A stretch of 7,916 nucleotides of DNA, from contig PXDM01000120.1 in NCBI GenBank assembly GCA_003565055.1, positions 1 through 7,916 of the forward strand, written 5' to 3'. Shown one piece after another: positions 1 through 6,684 of the stretch. Both the position numbers and the translations under genes were made by a program. Every line of letters starts with the position of its first letter. Position 1 is the first letter of the stretch. The notes under the pieces were generated by a model. That model had not been told where the DNA came from, ran no database searches, and saw only the letters and a list, made by a program, of their open reading frames with translations. Origin of the DNA: Paracoccaceae bacterium. Its GTDB lineage: Bacteria > Pseudomonadota > Alphaproteobacteria > Rhodobacterales > Rhodobacteraceae.

Positions 1-1472
1 AAGGCCGCGCGCACGGTCTCGCCCCATTCCCCTGTCGTCGCACCTGCCTTGGCAGCCGCAATCGAGGCCGGCATGATATTGACGCCCGAGCGCGCCGCTT
101 CGCGCAGATCGGCCAGCGCGGCCTTGACCGCCGCCGCGTCGCGCGACGCGCGCCAGGCCTCCAGCCGCGCGATCTGGTCGGCCTCGGCTTCCGGGTCGCA
201 AACCATGATCGCATCCTCGCCCGTGGTCAGCGGCGAAGGCTCGGTCGTGATGAATTTATTGACGCCCACCACCACAGTCTCACCCGATTCAATCCCGGTG
301 ATGCGCTCGGCATTGGCTTCGACCAGCCGCGATTTCATGTAGTCGATGGCCTTGACCGCGCCGCCCATATCGTCGATCCGCGCCAATTCCTCGCGCGCGC
401 CTTCCATCAGTTCCGCCACTTTGCGATCCACTGCCGGGTTGTTGTCAAAGAGGTCATCGAATTCCAAGAGGTCCGTCTCATAGGCCAGCACTTGCTGCAG
501 CCGCAGCGACCATTGCTGATCCCAGGGACGCGGCAGACCAAGCGCCTCGTTCCAGGCCGGAAGCTGCAGCGCACGGCAACGGGCTTTTTTCGAGAGCGTC
601 ACCGCCAAGGCCTCGATCAGGATGCGGTAGACATTATTCTCTGGCTGCGGCTCGGTCAGGCCGAGCGAGTTCACTTGCACCCCGTAGCGGAAACGGCGGT
701 ATTTCGCGTCCTCGATCCCGTAACGGTCACGGCAGATCTCATCCCAGAGATCCACAAAGGCGCGCATCTTGCACATCTCGGTCACAAACCGGATGCCCGC
801 ATTCACGAAAAACGAAATCCGCCCTACCATCTGAGGGAAATGCTCCTCGGGCACCTTGCCCTTCAGATCATCAAGCACTGCGCAGGCCGTTGCCAGCGCA
901 AAGGCCAGTTCCTGCTGCGGTGTCGCGCCCGCTTCCTGCAAATGGTAGGAGCAGACATTCATCGGGTTCCATTTCGGCAAATGCTCGCGCGTATAGGCGG
1001 CCACATCCGTGATCATCCGCATCGAGGGCTGGGGCGGGCAGATATAAGTCCCGCGCGAGAGATATTCCTTGATCAGATCATTCTGCACGGTCCCGTTCAG
1101 CTTGGAGACATCCGCGCCCTGCTCTTCCGCCACAGCAATATAGAGCGCCAGCAACCACGGCGCGGTCGCGTTGATCGTCATCGAGGTGTTCATCTGCTCA
1201 AGCGGGATCTGGTCAAACAGCATCCGCATGTCGCCCAGGTGACAGACCGGCACACCGACCTTGCCGACCTCGCCTTTCGACAGTTCATGATCGCTGTCAT
1301 AGCCCGTCTGTGTGGGCAGATCGAACGCGACCGAGAGCCCGGTCTGGCCCTTGGACAGGTTGGTGCGATAGAGCGCATTCGACGCCTTGGCCGTGGAATG
1401 CCCGGCATAGGTCCGAAACAGCCAGGGCTTGTCTTTCTGAGGCACATTGGGCGTGGCTTGGGCTTCGGTCAT
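1..1472 (-). CDS. ecm: Ethylmalonyl-CoA mutase, coenzyme B12-dependent (3' end outside window)
   Basis: Converts (2R)-ethylmalonyl-CoA to methylsuccinyl-CoA with adenosylcobalamin, a committed step of the cytoplasmic ethylmalonyl-CoA pathway that replaces the glyoxylate bypass in many Rhodobacterales. The 490 visible residues form the N-terminal TIM-barrel catalytic domain of the methylmalonyl-CoA mutase superfamily. The opening (PWLFRTYAGHSTAKASN), VAFDLPTQTGYDSDH near residues 48-62, NTSMTINATAPWLLALY near 95-111 and the active-site YHLQEAGATP at 176-185 all fit. His177 aligns with the catalytic histidine of methylmalonyl-CoA mutase. The overall wording matches the Rhodobacter Ecm subclade better than true methylmalonyl-CoA mutase (recall, not a search). 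The frame is open to base 1, ending in TTGEWGETVRAA, so roughly the last quarter, the cobalamin-binding domain, is missing. The ATG has a strong GGAGG five bases upstream. It follows the P450 gene by 113 bp, with its own promoter-like sequence. No ccr gene is visible beside it. Confidence 0.95.
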   Translation of the reverse strand, partial: MTEAQATPNVPQKDKPWLFRTYAGHSTAKASNALYRTNLSKGQTGLSVAFDLPTQTGYDSDHELSKGEVGKVGVPVCHLGDMRMLFDQIPLEQMNTSMTINATAPWLLALYIAVAEEQGADVSKLNGTVQNDLIKEYLSRGTYICPPQPSMRMITDVAAYTREHLPKWNPMNVCSYHLQEAGATPQQELAFALATACAVLDDLKGKVPEEHFPQMVGRISFFVNAGIRFVTEMCKMRAFVDLWDEICRDRYGIEDAKYRRFRYGVQVNSLGLTEPQPENNVYRILIEALAVTLSKKARCRALQLPAWNEALGLPRPWDQQWSLRLQQVLAYETDLLEFDDLFDNNPAVDRKVAELMEGAREELARIDDMGGAVKAIDYMKSRLVEANAERITGIESGETVVVGVNKFITTEPSPLTTGEDAIMVCDPEAEADQIARLEAWRASRDAAAVKAALADLREAARSGVNIMPASIAAAKAGATTGEWGETVRAA

Positions 1473-1477
1473 TCTGG

Positions 1478-1482
1478 CCTCC
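1478..1482 (-). promoter_or_regulatory. Shine-Dalgarno site of ecm
   Basis: A perfect GGAGG lies five bases before the ecm ATG and fixes that start. It suggests strong translation, as expected for a central carbon enzyme. Confidence 0.8.
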
Positions 1483-1517
1483 GATCTGCAAGAGCGCTTG
1501 AGGACGCTCGCGTAATA

Positions 1518-1550
1518 ATCTTGCGCTGGACACTGGCGAAAACGCAAGAT
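1518..1550. repeat. 8-bp perfect inverted repeat in the ecm leader, operator candidate
   Basis: The arms ATCTTGCG (1518-1525) and CGCAAGAT (1543-1550) are exact inverted copies separated by 17 bases, with arm centres about 25 bp apart. One arm falls in the spacer of the candidate ecm promoter and the other just after its -10 position, where a dimeric repressor or activator would act. An RNA hairpin is less likely because the loop is long and no U-tract follows. The binding protein cannot be named from sequence. Confidence 0.5.
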
Positions 1551-1558
1551 CATGTCAA
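1530..1558 (-). promoter_or_regulatory. Candidate sigma-70-type promoter of ecm
   Basis: On the minus strand a consensus TTGACA (1553-1558) is followed after 17 bases by CAGTGT (1530-1535), a poor -10 hexamer. Transcription would begin near 1523, giving a leader of about 50 bases with the GGAGG ribosome site. The -35 is exact but the -10 is weak, which would fit an activator-dependent promoter or a chance match. It lies in the only gap between the P450 stop and ecm. Confidence 0.4.
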
Positions 1559-1585
1559 GCGCAAATCGCTGCGATGCAGCAAGCG

Positions 1586-2953
1586 TCACGTGCGGCGCAC
1601 AAGTTCCAGCCAGATGCCATCGCGCGCGCGCACAGTCATATGGGCCATGGGGACGGGCTCGCGCCCCGCGATGGCGCGAAACTCCCAGTCGCACAGCAGC
1701 CGCGCGAGGATCAGTACGGCCTCCGCCATCGCAAATCCGGCACCCGTGCAGACGCGCGGCCCGCTGGAAAAGGGCAGGAACGCATCGCGCGCATGGGCCT
1801 TGGTGGCCTCTTCCTGCCAGCGCTCGGGGCGGAAATCATGGGGCGCGTCCCAAATCCCCTCATGCCGCCCCATATGCCAGAGCGAGACCACGACCTGCGC
1901 GCCCTGCCCCAGCTTGCGCCCGCGAAATTCCTCGCGCCGGGTCGCCTCGCGCACCAGCATCGGGACCGGCGGGTAGAGCCGCAGCGCTTCGCGGAACGTG
2001 TCGCGGATCAGGGGCAAGCGGCGCAACAGCCCGAAATCGGGGGCTGTGCCTTGCGCGACATGGGGTCGCAGCAGCTCGGCCTCTTGCGCGAGCCGCGCTT
2101 GCCACTCGGGATGCGTGGCCAAGAGATAGAGCGTCCAGGCGAGTGCCGAGGCGCTCGTTTCATGCCCCGCGAGAAAGAAAATCGCCACCTGATCGACCAT
2201 TTCATCGCGGGTGAATGTCGCGCCGGTGTCCGGATCGCGCGTCGTCAGGATCTTGGTCGCCAGATCATCGGGCGCCGTCCCGGCGGCGATCTGATCCATC
2301 CGGGCCGCCACCATCTGCGTGATCAATGCGCGGATGCGCGCCGCCGTCGCGCGCGTCTCACGCGGAAAATAGCGCGGCAGCCAGCGCGGCAGCGGGATCA
2401 GCGCCGCGAGGTTCAGAAGCGGCGCGGAGCGCTGATGCGCGCGGAAGGTCTGATAGACCTCGGCGGCGGTCGCATCCTCGATGGGCAGCGAAAACAGCGT
2501 GCGGAAAATCACATCGGCGGCGGCATGGCTCATCTGCTCCTCGATCTCGACCGTGCCGGGGCTCAGACGCTGCGCAGAGGCCTCGGCCGCCGCCCACATC
2601 GCCGGATAGGTCTCGCGCAGCCGTCCGCCCTCGAACGCCGGGTCGATCATGCGGCGCTGGCGCTCCCAGACCGGGCCATTGGTGACAAAGACCGAATTGC
2701 CCAGAAGCAGCCGCAACCCTTCGCGCACGCGCTCGGATTTCGGGAAATCGCGGGGGCGTTCCTGCAGCACCAGCCGCACCAGATCGGGCGTGTTCACCAT
2801 GACCGAATGCAGAAAGGGCAGCTTCACCTCGGCCATCTTCGCAGCGTAGAGCCGTGCAGGCTGCGTCGACAGGATATCGCGCCGGAACATCGCCAGATGT
2901 CGCCAAAGGCCCACGCGGTCAGCGCGGTGGTCGGGCATGGGCGGGCGCGTCAT
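1586..2953 (-). CDS. Cytochrome P450 monooxygenase, complete
   Basis: Haem-thiolate monooxygenase of 455 residues, a normal length for a soluble bacterial P450, with no membrane anchor or signal peptide. All diagnostic elements are present in order: helix-C WxxxR (W96, R100), the oxygen-activating helix-I motif AGHETS at 262-267, helix-K ExxR (E322-R325), the FRPERW element at 374-379, and the haem loop FSSGPRVCTG at 395-404 with Cys402 as the iron ligand. By general style (helix I, haem loop followed by GFAMAEA) it resembles the CYP4/CYP102-like side of the superfamily, many of whose members hydroxylate fatty acyl or alkyl chains; that substrate is inference. No ferredoxin, ferredoxin reductase or fused reductase is visible, so electrons must come from elsewhere. 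Its ATG overlaps the hydrolase stop (ATGA) and has only a weak AAGAG upstream, indicating translational coupling. Met6 is an alternative start. Confidence 0.95.
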   Translation of the reverse strand: MTRPPMPDHRADRVGLWRHLAMFRRDILSTQPARLYAAKMAEVKLPFLHSVMVNTPDLVRLVLQERPRDFPKSERVREGLRLLLGNSVFVTNGPVWERQRRMIDPAFEGGRLRETYPAMWAAAEASAQRLSPGTVEIEEQMSHAAADVIFRTLFSLPIEDATAAEVYQTFRAHQRSAPLLNLAALIPLPRWLPRYFPRETRATAARIRALITQMVAARMDQIAAGTAPDDLATKILTTRDPDTGATFTRDEMVDQVAIFFLAGHETSASALAWTLYLLATHPEWQARLAQEAELLRPHVAQGTAPDFGLLRRLPLIRDTFREALRLYPPVPMLVREATRREEFRGRKLGQGAQVVVSLWHMGRHEGIWDAPHDFRPERWQEEATKAHARDAFLPFSSGPRVCTGAGFAMAEAVLILARLLCDWEFRAIAGREPVPMAHMTVRARDGIWLELVRRT

Positions 2954-4185
2954 GGCATGCGCTGGCTCTTGGGCAGATAGCAGGCATGCGAGACGGAAGC
3001 CGAGGATTTGCGCCCCTTGAACCGCTCTGCCAGCGACAAGGGCCCCGCTGTAATCAGGAAATAATCATAATCGCGCGGGCGGTCAAAAGCGCAGAGATAC
3101 TGGAAATGCAGCCGGAAATAGCGGCGGCGGTATTTGCGGTAGGTCTCGGGCGCAAGGCTCTCGCTGAACGCCGCAGAGATAACGATGGGCCAGCGTTTGC
3201 CCGTCTTGGGCGCGGCCCCCGAGGACGACACCGGATCGCAGAGTGCATAGGAACAGCCGTCGCCCGGCGCGGTCACATCAAGCCAGAAGAGCGCATCAGA
3301 GGTCGACAGGAAGCGCAAATCCTCGCGCAAGCCCTGCGCCTGCGGCAGATAGGATTGCATCGGCACCGCATGGCCGAGCGACAGGAATGCGAGTTTCGGA
3401 TGCCCGGTCGCAGCCCCCCCCTTGATCACCCGCGCCAGCACCGACACGGCCAGATGCACGCCCGAGGAATGCCCCACGACCAGCACTTCATCGAGCGCAG
3501 GGTCCGCGAGCGCGGCCGCGATTTGCGCTGCGAATGTATCGAGCCGCGCTTCCAGTTCCGGCGGGTTTCGCCCCTTGTGCTTGGCGGTGAAGGCGAAATC
3601 CAGAAGCAGGTAATGCACGAAAAATCGCCCGTCGATGCGGCGAAACCCGTGCAGGATGGGCGGCATGACCAGAAGCCCCAGCGGATAGGCGAGCCATGCG
3701 GGCAGTAATTGCGCCAGCCCCCAGCCGACCAGCAGCGCGGCAAGCGCCGCAATCGCCAACTGCCCGAGCAGCATCACCACCGGATACATGGCCGCAATGC
3801 CGGGGCCTGCGCGCAGGCGAAACAGCCGGAACAGCACCCCGGTCGAGAGATAGGTCCAGGCCGTGCGCACCAACAGCAGATAGGTCGCTGCAATCCCCGC
3901 CTGCATCGAGCTTTTGACGATATCGGACCATTCGAGGATCAGGACGTCAGAGGTAACGCTTGCCCCGCCGACCTCGGCGCGGACAGTCCAACCATAGGGG
4001 CCCGCGCCCGTGCGCGGCGACTGGCTGATCTCATAGCCGGAGATGCGCGCCTGATCCGCAGCCTCGCAGCGATACAACTCGCGGTAGCGGCGCGGTGGGA
4101 ATGGGTCATAGCCCGGGATATAAAAGACCTGCCGCCGCCGGATTTGTCCGCTCTCAAGCCTGTCATCTGGCTGGCTGGCCTGCAT
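2950..4185 (-). CDS. Alpha/beta-hydrolase-like protein with an internal membrane segment, function unknown
   Basis: I do not recognise a named family. The 411-residue product opens with FYIPGYDPFPP (21-31), resembling the oxyanion-side strand-loop of alpha/beta hydrolases. A strongly hydrophobic stretch at about 131-178 looks like two membrane helices. VVGHSSGVHLA at about 236-246 is a classic nucleophile elbow (GxSxG, Ser240 as candidate catalytic serine). The C-terminal third is basic and aromatic (KYRRRYFRLHFQYL near 351-364). No N-terminal signal peptide is evident, so the protein is probably a cytoplasmic-side membrane-bound esterase, lipase or acyltransferase-like enzyme; Asp and His partners of the triad cannot be assigned by eye. 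Start choice: this ATG shares a base with the upstream stop (TGATG) and has GAGGG six bases before it. A longer in-frame start at 4245 would run 60 bases into the neighbour. Coupled upstream to the acyltransferase and downstream to the P450. Confidence 0.72.
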   Translation of the reverse strand: MQASQPDDRLESGQIRRRQVFYIPGYDPFPPRRYRELYRCEAADQARISGYEISQSPRTGAGPYGWTVRAEVGGASVTSDVLILEWSDIVKSSMQAGIAATYLLLVRTAWTYLSTGVLFRLFRLRAGPGIAAMYPVVMLLGQLAIAALAALLVGWGLAQLLPAWLAYPLGLLVMPPILHGFRRIDGRFFVHYLLLDFAFTAKHKGRNPPELEARLDTFAAQIAAALADPALDEVLVVGHSSGVHLAVSVLARVIKGGAATGHPKLAFLSLGHAVPMQSYLPQAQGLREDLRFLSTSDALFWLDVTAPGDGCSYALCDPVSSSGAAPKTGKRWPIVISAAFSESLAPETYRKYRRRYFRLHFQYLCAFDRPRDYDYFLITAGPLSLAERFKGRKSSASVSHACYLPKSQRMP

Positions 4186-4820
4186 CACTGTCCCTCTGCC
4201 GTCCCTGACGTCTCGACTTCGGATGGATCGCGCTTGCGGATGCAAATGGCAGGCACACCGACCATGACGGAATAAGGTGCCACGGATTTGGTGACGACCG
4301 CATTCGCCCCGATGATCGAACCGCGCCCGATCACGATATCCCCCAGCAGCACAGCCCCTGCCCCGACATCCACGAAATCCTCCAAGATCGGACGCGCATT
4401 CAGATCCCTCTCAGACGCAATTCCCATCGTCGTGTTCTGGCGCACGGTCACATCATTCCCGATCGCGCGCGGCACCAGCACCATGCCGCCAAAATGCTCC
4501 AGCTTCACTCGGCGCCCCACCTGCACAGTGTAGGGCAGCTTCATGCCCCCTGTCCATTGCCCGAGACGAAACATCGTCCGATAAATCGCGGTCAGGATCA
4601 TCCGCAAAGGCTTGATACGCACGGACATGCGCCAGTTGCCGAAACGATGCCAGAAGAGGCACCAGAAGCCCTGCGCGAAAATATCCTTGTCATGGGTTCG
4701 GAAGTCTTCGGCAATCAACGTCCAGAAGCTGATATCCGCCGGATTCATGTTCATCCGACCCTGAGGCAGAGGCGGGGCTTTCGGGCGGTTTGCCTGTGGG
4801 GCAACAAAATCTTTACTCAC
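4185..4820 (-). CDS. Serine-acetyltransferase-like left-handed beta-helix acyltransferase
   Basis: A 211-residue member of the hexapeptide-repeat acyltransferases, closest in style to the serine acetyltransferase-like proteins often found in polysaccharide or secondary-metabolite loci. The N-terminal part (SFWTLIAEDFRTHDKD at 31-46, then GFWCLFWHRFGNW) resembles CysE-like helices but is shorter than the N-terminal domain of housekeeping CysE. KLEHFGG at 106-112 supplies the candidate catalytic His109, preceded by Glu where CysE has Asp. Imperfect hexapeptide turns (VDVGAGAVLLGDIVIGRGS, then IIGANAVVTKSV) fill about 143-192 and end in the coenzyme-A-site-like VGVPA. It probably transfers an acetyl or related acyl group from acyl-CoA to a hydroxyl or amine; the acceptor is unknown. 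Start: GTG at 4818-4820 with GAGG five bases upstream. TTG at 4838 lacks such a site, and internal Met23/Met25 remain possible. First gene after a 68-base AT-rich gap; its stop overlaps the hydrolase start. Confidence 0.85.
   Translation of the reverse strand: MSKDFVAPQANRPKAPPLPQGRMNMNPADISFWTLIAEDFRTHDKDIFAQGFWCLFWHRFGNWRMSVRIKPLRMILTAIYRTMFRLGQWTGGMKLPYTVQVGRRVKLEHFGGMVLVPRAIGNDVTVRQNTTMGIASERDLNARPILEDFVDVGAGAVLLGDIVIGRGSIIGANAVVTKSVAPYSVMVGVPAICIRKRDPSEVETSGTAEGQ
4192..4196 (-). promoter_or_regulatory. Shine-Dalgarno site deciding the hydrolase start
   Basis: GAGGG lies six bases before the ATG at 4183-4185, inside the end of the acyltransferase gene. Together with the TGATG overlap it supports the shorter 411-residue hydrolase over the 431-residue reading. 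Confidence 0.65.
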
Positions 4821-4838
4821 ACATACCTCACCAGTCAA
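4810..4838 (-). promoter_or_regulatory. Weak promoter-like pair overlapping the acyltransferase start
   Basis: TTGACT (4833-4838) and TAAAGA (4810-4815) are separated by 17 bases on the minus strand. If used, the transcript would start inside the annotated gene, and translation would have to begin at Met23 or Met25. The -10 matches the consensus at only three positions and the pair competes with a good ribosome site for the GTG, so this may be chance. No clearer promoter was found in the gap. Confidence 0.2.
4826..4829 (-). promoter_or_regulatory. Shine-Dalgarno site deciding the acyltransferase GTG start
   Basis: GAGG, within GGTGAGG, sits five bases before the GTG at 4818-4820. It is the main reason for choosing GTG over the upstream TTG or the internal ATG codons. 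Confidence 0.6.
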
Positions 4839-4844
4839 AATTCA

Positions 4845-4884
4845 ATACATGTATAGAATATAACTAGAGGTAGAATACATGCAT
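4845..4884. repeat. Twin 10-bp palindromes in the AT-rich hisG-acyltransferase gap
   Basis: ATACATGTAT (4845-4854), a perfect palindrome, and ATACATGCAT (4875-4884), differing at one base, start exactly 30 bp apart, about three helical turns. They sit upstream of the three-gene operon in a stretch of about one third GC. The arrangement suggests two phased sites for a dimeric regulator. As RNA, the two copies could also pair with each other (one G-U pair) around a 20-base loop, followed by a loosely U-rich run, so a weak hisG terminator is the alternative reading. Confidence 0.5.
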
Positions 4885-4888
4885 CATT

Positions 4889-5608
4889 TCACAACACAGG
4901 CGAAAAATCATCCGGCGGGGATAGCCCAAGTTGCCCCATGACCGTCTGCAAGACGGGCGCCATGCCCGTCCAATCGGCTGTGCGCGAGGCAAAAAGCGTC
5001 GCCTGCGAGCGATGCACCGGCGCGTCCGAGAGGATCTTCAGGTGATTGGCGCGCAACGTCTCGCCGGTCGAGGTTATATCGGCAATTGCCTCGGCAGTGA
5101 GATTCTTCACCGTTCCTTCCGTCGCGCCCTGCGAATCAACGAGTTGGTAATCCGCCACCCCATGCGCGCGCAGATAGTCTCGCACCAGCCGGTGGTATTT
5201 CGTGGCGATCCGCAGCCGAAACCCATGCGCCGCGCGGAACCGGCTGGCGACCGCATCGAGATCGTCGAGCGTCTCCACATCGACCCAGACCTTGGGCACC
5301 GCCACGATCAGATCGGCATGCCCGAAGCCCATCAGCGCCAGTTCCACCACTTGCGCGGACCAATCCGCCAGTTCCTCGCGCACCAGATCGGAGCCCGTCA
5401 CGCCCAGATGAATGCGCCCCGCCGCCAATTCGCGCGGGATCTCCGAGGCCGAGAGCAGCACCAACTCCAACCCCGCCACCCCCTCAACCTCGGCTGCATA
5501 TTCCCGCGCCGCCCCGGTCCGCGTCAGCCGCACATCGCGCGCCGCGAACCACGCGAAGGTCTGCTCCATCAGCCGCCCCTTGGACGGCACGCCCAGCTTG
5601 ACGGCCAT
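4889..5608 (-). CDS. hisG: ATP phosphoribosyltransferase catalytic subunit, short form
   Basis: Catalyses the first step of histidine synthesis: ATP plus PRPP gives N1-(5-phosphoribosyl)-ATP and pyrophosphate, in the cytoplasm. The 239 residues are complete and lack the C-terminal regulatory domain of long HisG proteins, so this is the short form that needs HisZ for activity and histidine feedback; hisZ lies directly upstream. Visible family features are the N-terminal LGVPSKGRLMEQT (residues 5-17), LGVTGSDLVRE (68-78) and the PRPP-binding segment DITSTGETLRAN (177-188). The ATG shares a base with the hisZ stop (TGATG) and has GGAGG seven bases upstream, so the two subunits are probably made in a fixed ratio. 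The stop is followed by the AT-rich gap before the accessory operon. No frameshift or missing motif was seen. Confidence 0.97.
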   Translation of the reverse strand: MAVKLGVPSKGRLMEQTFAWFAARDVRLTRTGAAREYAAEVEGVAGLELVLLSASEIPRELAAGRIHLGVTGSDLVREELADWSAQVVELALMGFGHADLIVAVPKVWVDVETLDDLDAVASRFRAAHGFRLRIATKYHRLVRDYLRAHGVADYQLVDSQGATEGTVKNLTAEAIADITSTGETLRANHLKILSDAPVHRSQATLFASRTADWTGMAPVLQTVMGQLGLSPPDDFSPVL

Positions 5609-6684
5609 CAGATGCCCTCCAGTTGCGCCAGAATGGCCGGGCGGATCACGCCGCCCACGGCCGGGATCGCGCGGCCCTGCCCCAGCACTGCCGTCAGCGC
5701 GTCATAGCGCCCGCCCGTCGCCACAGGCGGCAGATCGTCGCGCGCAGGCAGGAAGCCGAAGACGAAGCCGTCGTAATATTCCATCGTCGTGCGCCCGAAG
5801 CTCGCCTCGAAAGGCAGGCGCTCCACATCCACGCCCGCATCCGACAGCGCATCCAGCCGCGCATCCAGCCGGTCCAGCGCCGGGGCCAGCGCGGGCCAGT
5901 CGCGCGCGCGCATCTCCGCCAGCGCCTGAGGTGCGGGCGCAGCAAGCGCCAGAAGCGCTTCCAGCGCGGCATGCTGCTCTTGCGGGATGAGCGGGGTCTC
6001 GGCATCCGCGAGCACCCGCGCGATGCGCGCCTCGATCTCGGCTTCCGAGCGCAGACCGACCATCTGCCCTGCTTCGGCGATCAGCGTCGCGGCAGGCGCA
6101 TGACGCAGGCGCGCGACAAGCTCCGCCCGCGCCTCAGCGAGCGGCCCGCGCCCGCCCATCCGCTCCAGCAGCGCACGGAAGCGTCTGGGCCGCCAGATAT
6201 GGCGCATCAGCGCGGCCTTGCGGTCATCGCTGGTCTGCAACCCGGCCACTGCCGCTTTCAGAATACCGATATCGCCCGTCACAGGCCGCAACTCATAGCC
6301 TTGCAACAGCCGTGCAAACAGCGCGAAGACCTCGGCATCGGCGCGGGCAGGATCCGCGCGGGCAAAAAGCTCGAAGCCCACTTGCAGATATTCCCGCGCC
6401 CGCCCGCTGGCCTGTTTGCGAAAGACCGGGCCGGCATAGCAATAGCGCGCAGGCTCCGCGCCGCCCTGCATATGCGCCTGCACGACCGGCACGGTGAAAT
6501 CGGGCCGCAGCATCATTTCGCCCATGCGCGGATCATCGGTGACATAGGCGCGCGCGCGGATATCCTCGCCATAGAGGTCCAGAAGCGTCTCCGCCGGTTG
6601 CAGAATATCCGCCGCCACAGGCTGCGCGCCTGTCGCGCCGATCTCGGCGAGCAACTCTGCGGCCAGCGCCTCTTCGCGTGTCAT
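5608..6684 (-). CDS. hisZ: ATP phosphoribosyltransferase regulatory subunit HisZ
   Basis: A catalytically inactive relative of the histidyl-tRNA synthetase core that assembles with short HisG and gives it activity and histidine sensitivity. The 358-residue product keeps the class II synthetase-like outline: LRPDFTVPV at 59-67, a motif-2-like region (RYCYAGPVFRKQASGRAREY, then LQVGFELF) at 80-107, FGRTTMEYYDGFVFGF near 290-305 and ATGGRYDAL near 322-330. It lacks the C-terminal anticodon-binding domain of HisS. The start chosen is the ATG overlapping the hisS stop (ATGA), with AGGG eight bases upstream. An in-frame start at 6765 would add 27 residues that only read through the end of hisS. It sits between hisS and hisG and is translationally coupled to both. 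Confidence 0.95.
   Translation of the reverse strand: MTREEALAAELLAEIGATGAQPVAADILQPAETLLDLYGEDIRARAYVTDDPRMGEMMLRPDFTVPVVQAHMQGGAEPARYCYAGPVFRKQASGRAREYLQVGFELFARADPARADAEVFALFARLLQGYELRPVTGDIGILKAAVAGLQTSDDRKAALMRHIWRPRRFRALLERMGGRGPLAEARAELVARLRHAPAATLIAEAGQMVGLRSEAEIEARIARVLADAETPLIPQEQHAALEALLALAAPAPQALAEMRARDWPALAPALDRLDARLDALSDAGVDVERLPFEASFGRTTMEYYDGFVFGFLPARDDLPPVATGGRYDALTAVLGQGRAIPAVGGVIRPAILAQLEGI

Noticed and set aside
1..1472. Reading the left gene as methylmalonyl-CoA mutase
   Set aside because: The superfamily is shared, but the N-terminal wording and the NVCSYHLQEAGATP active-site context match the ethylmalonyl-CoA mutase group I recall from Rhodobacter.
1492..1509. GAGCG/CGCTC inverted repeat in the ecm leader
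   Set aside because: Five-base arms in GC-rich sequence are expected by chance, and it lies downstream of the stronger 8-bp repeat.
1568..1580. Short hairpin GCTGC/GCAGC after the P450 stop as a terminator
   Set aside because: Only five base pairs with a three-base loop, and no U-tract follows in the direction of transcription.
492..1976. 494-residue open frame on the plus strand
   Set aside because: It runs antisense through ecm and on into the P450 gene, both with clear family motifs. The product is Arg/His/Gln-rich with no recognisable motif, typical of a GC-rich antisense shadow.
1574..2980. 468-residue open frame on the plus strand
   Set aside because: It covers the P450 gene antisense and has no motif. 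The P450 reading on the minus strand carries every diagnostic element.
2854..3708. 284-residue plus-strand frame opposite the hydrolase gene
   Set aside because: Shadow composition, and no ribosome site or conserved wording seen; the minus-strand gene has stop/start coupling on both sides.
4186..4245. Longer start for the hydrolase (431 residues)
   Set aside because: The extra 20 residues overlap the acyltransferase end. The internal ATG has GAGGG at six bases and a TGATG overlap.
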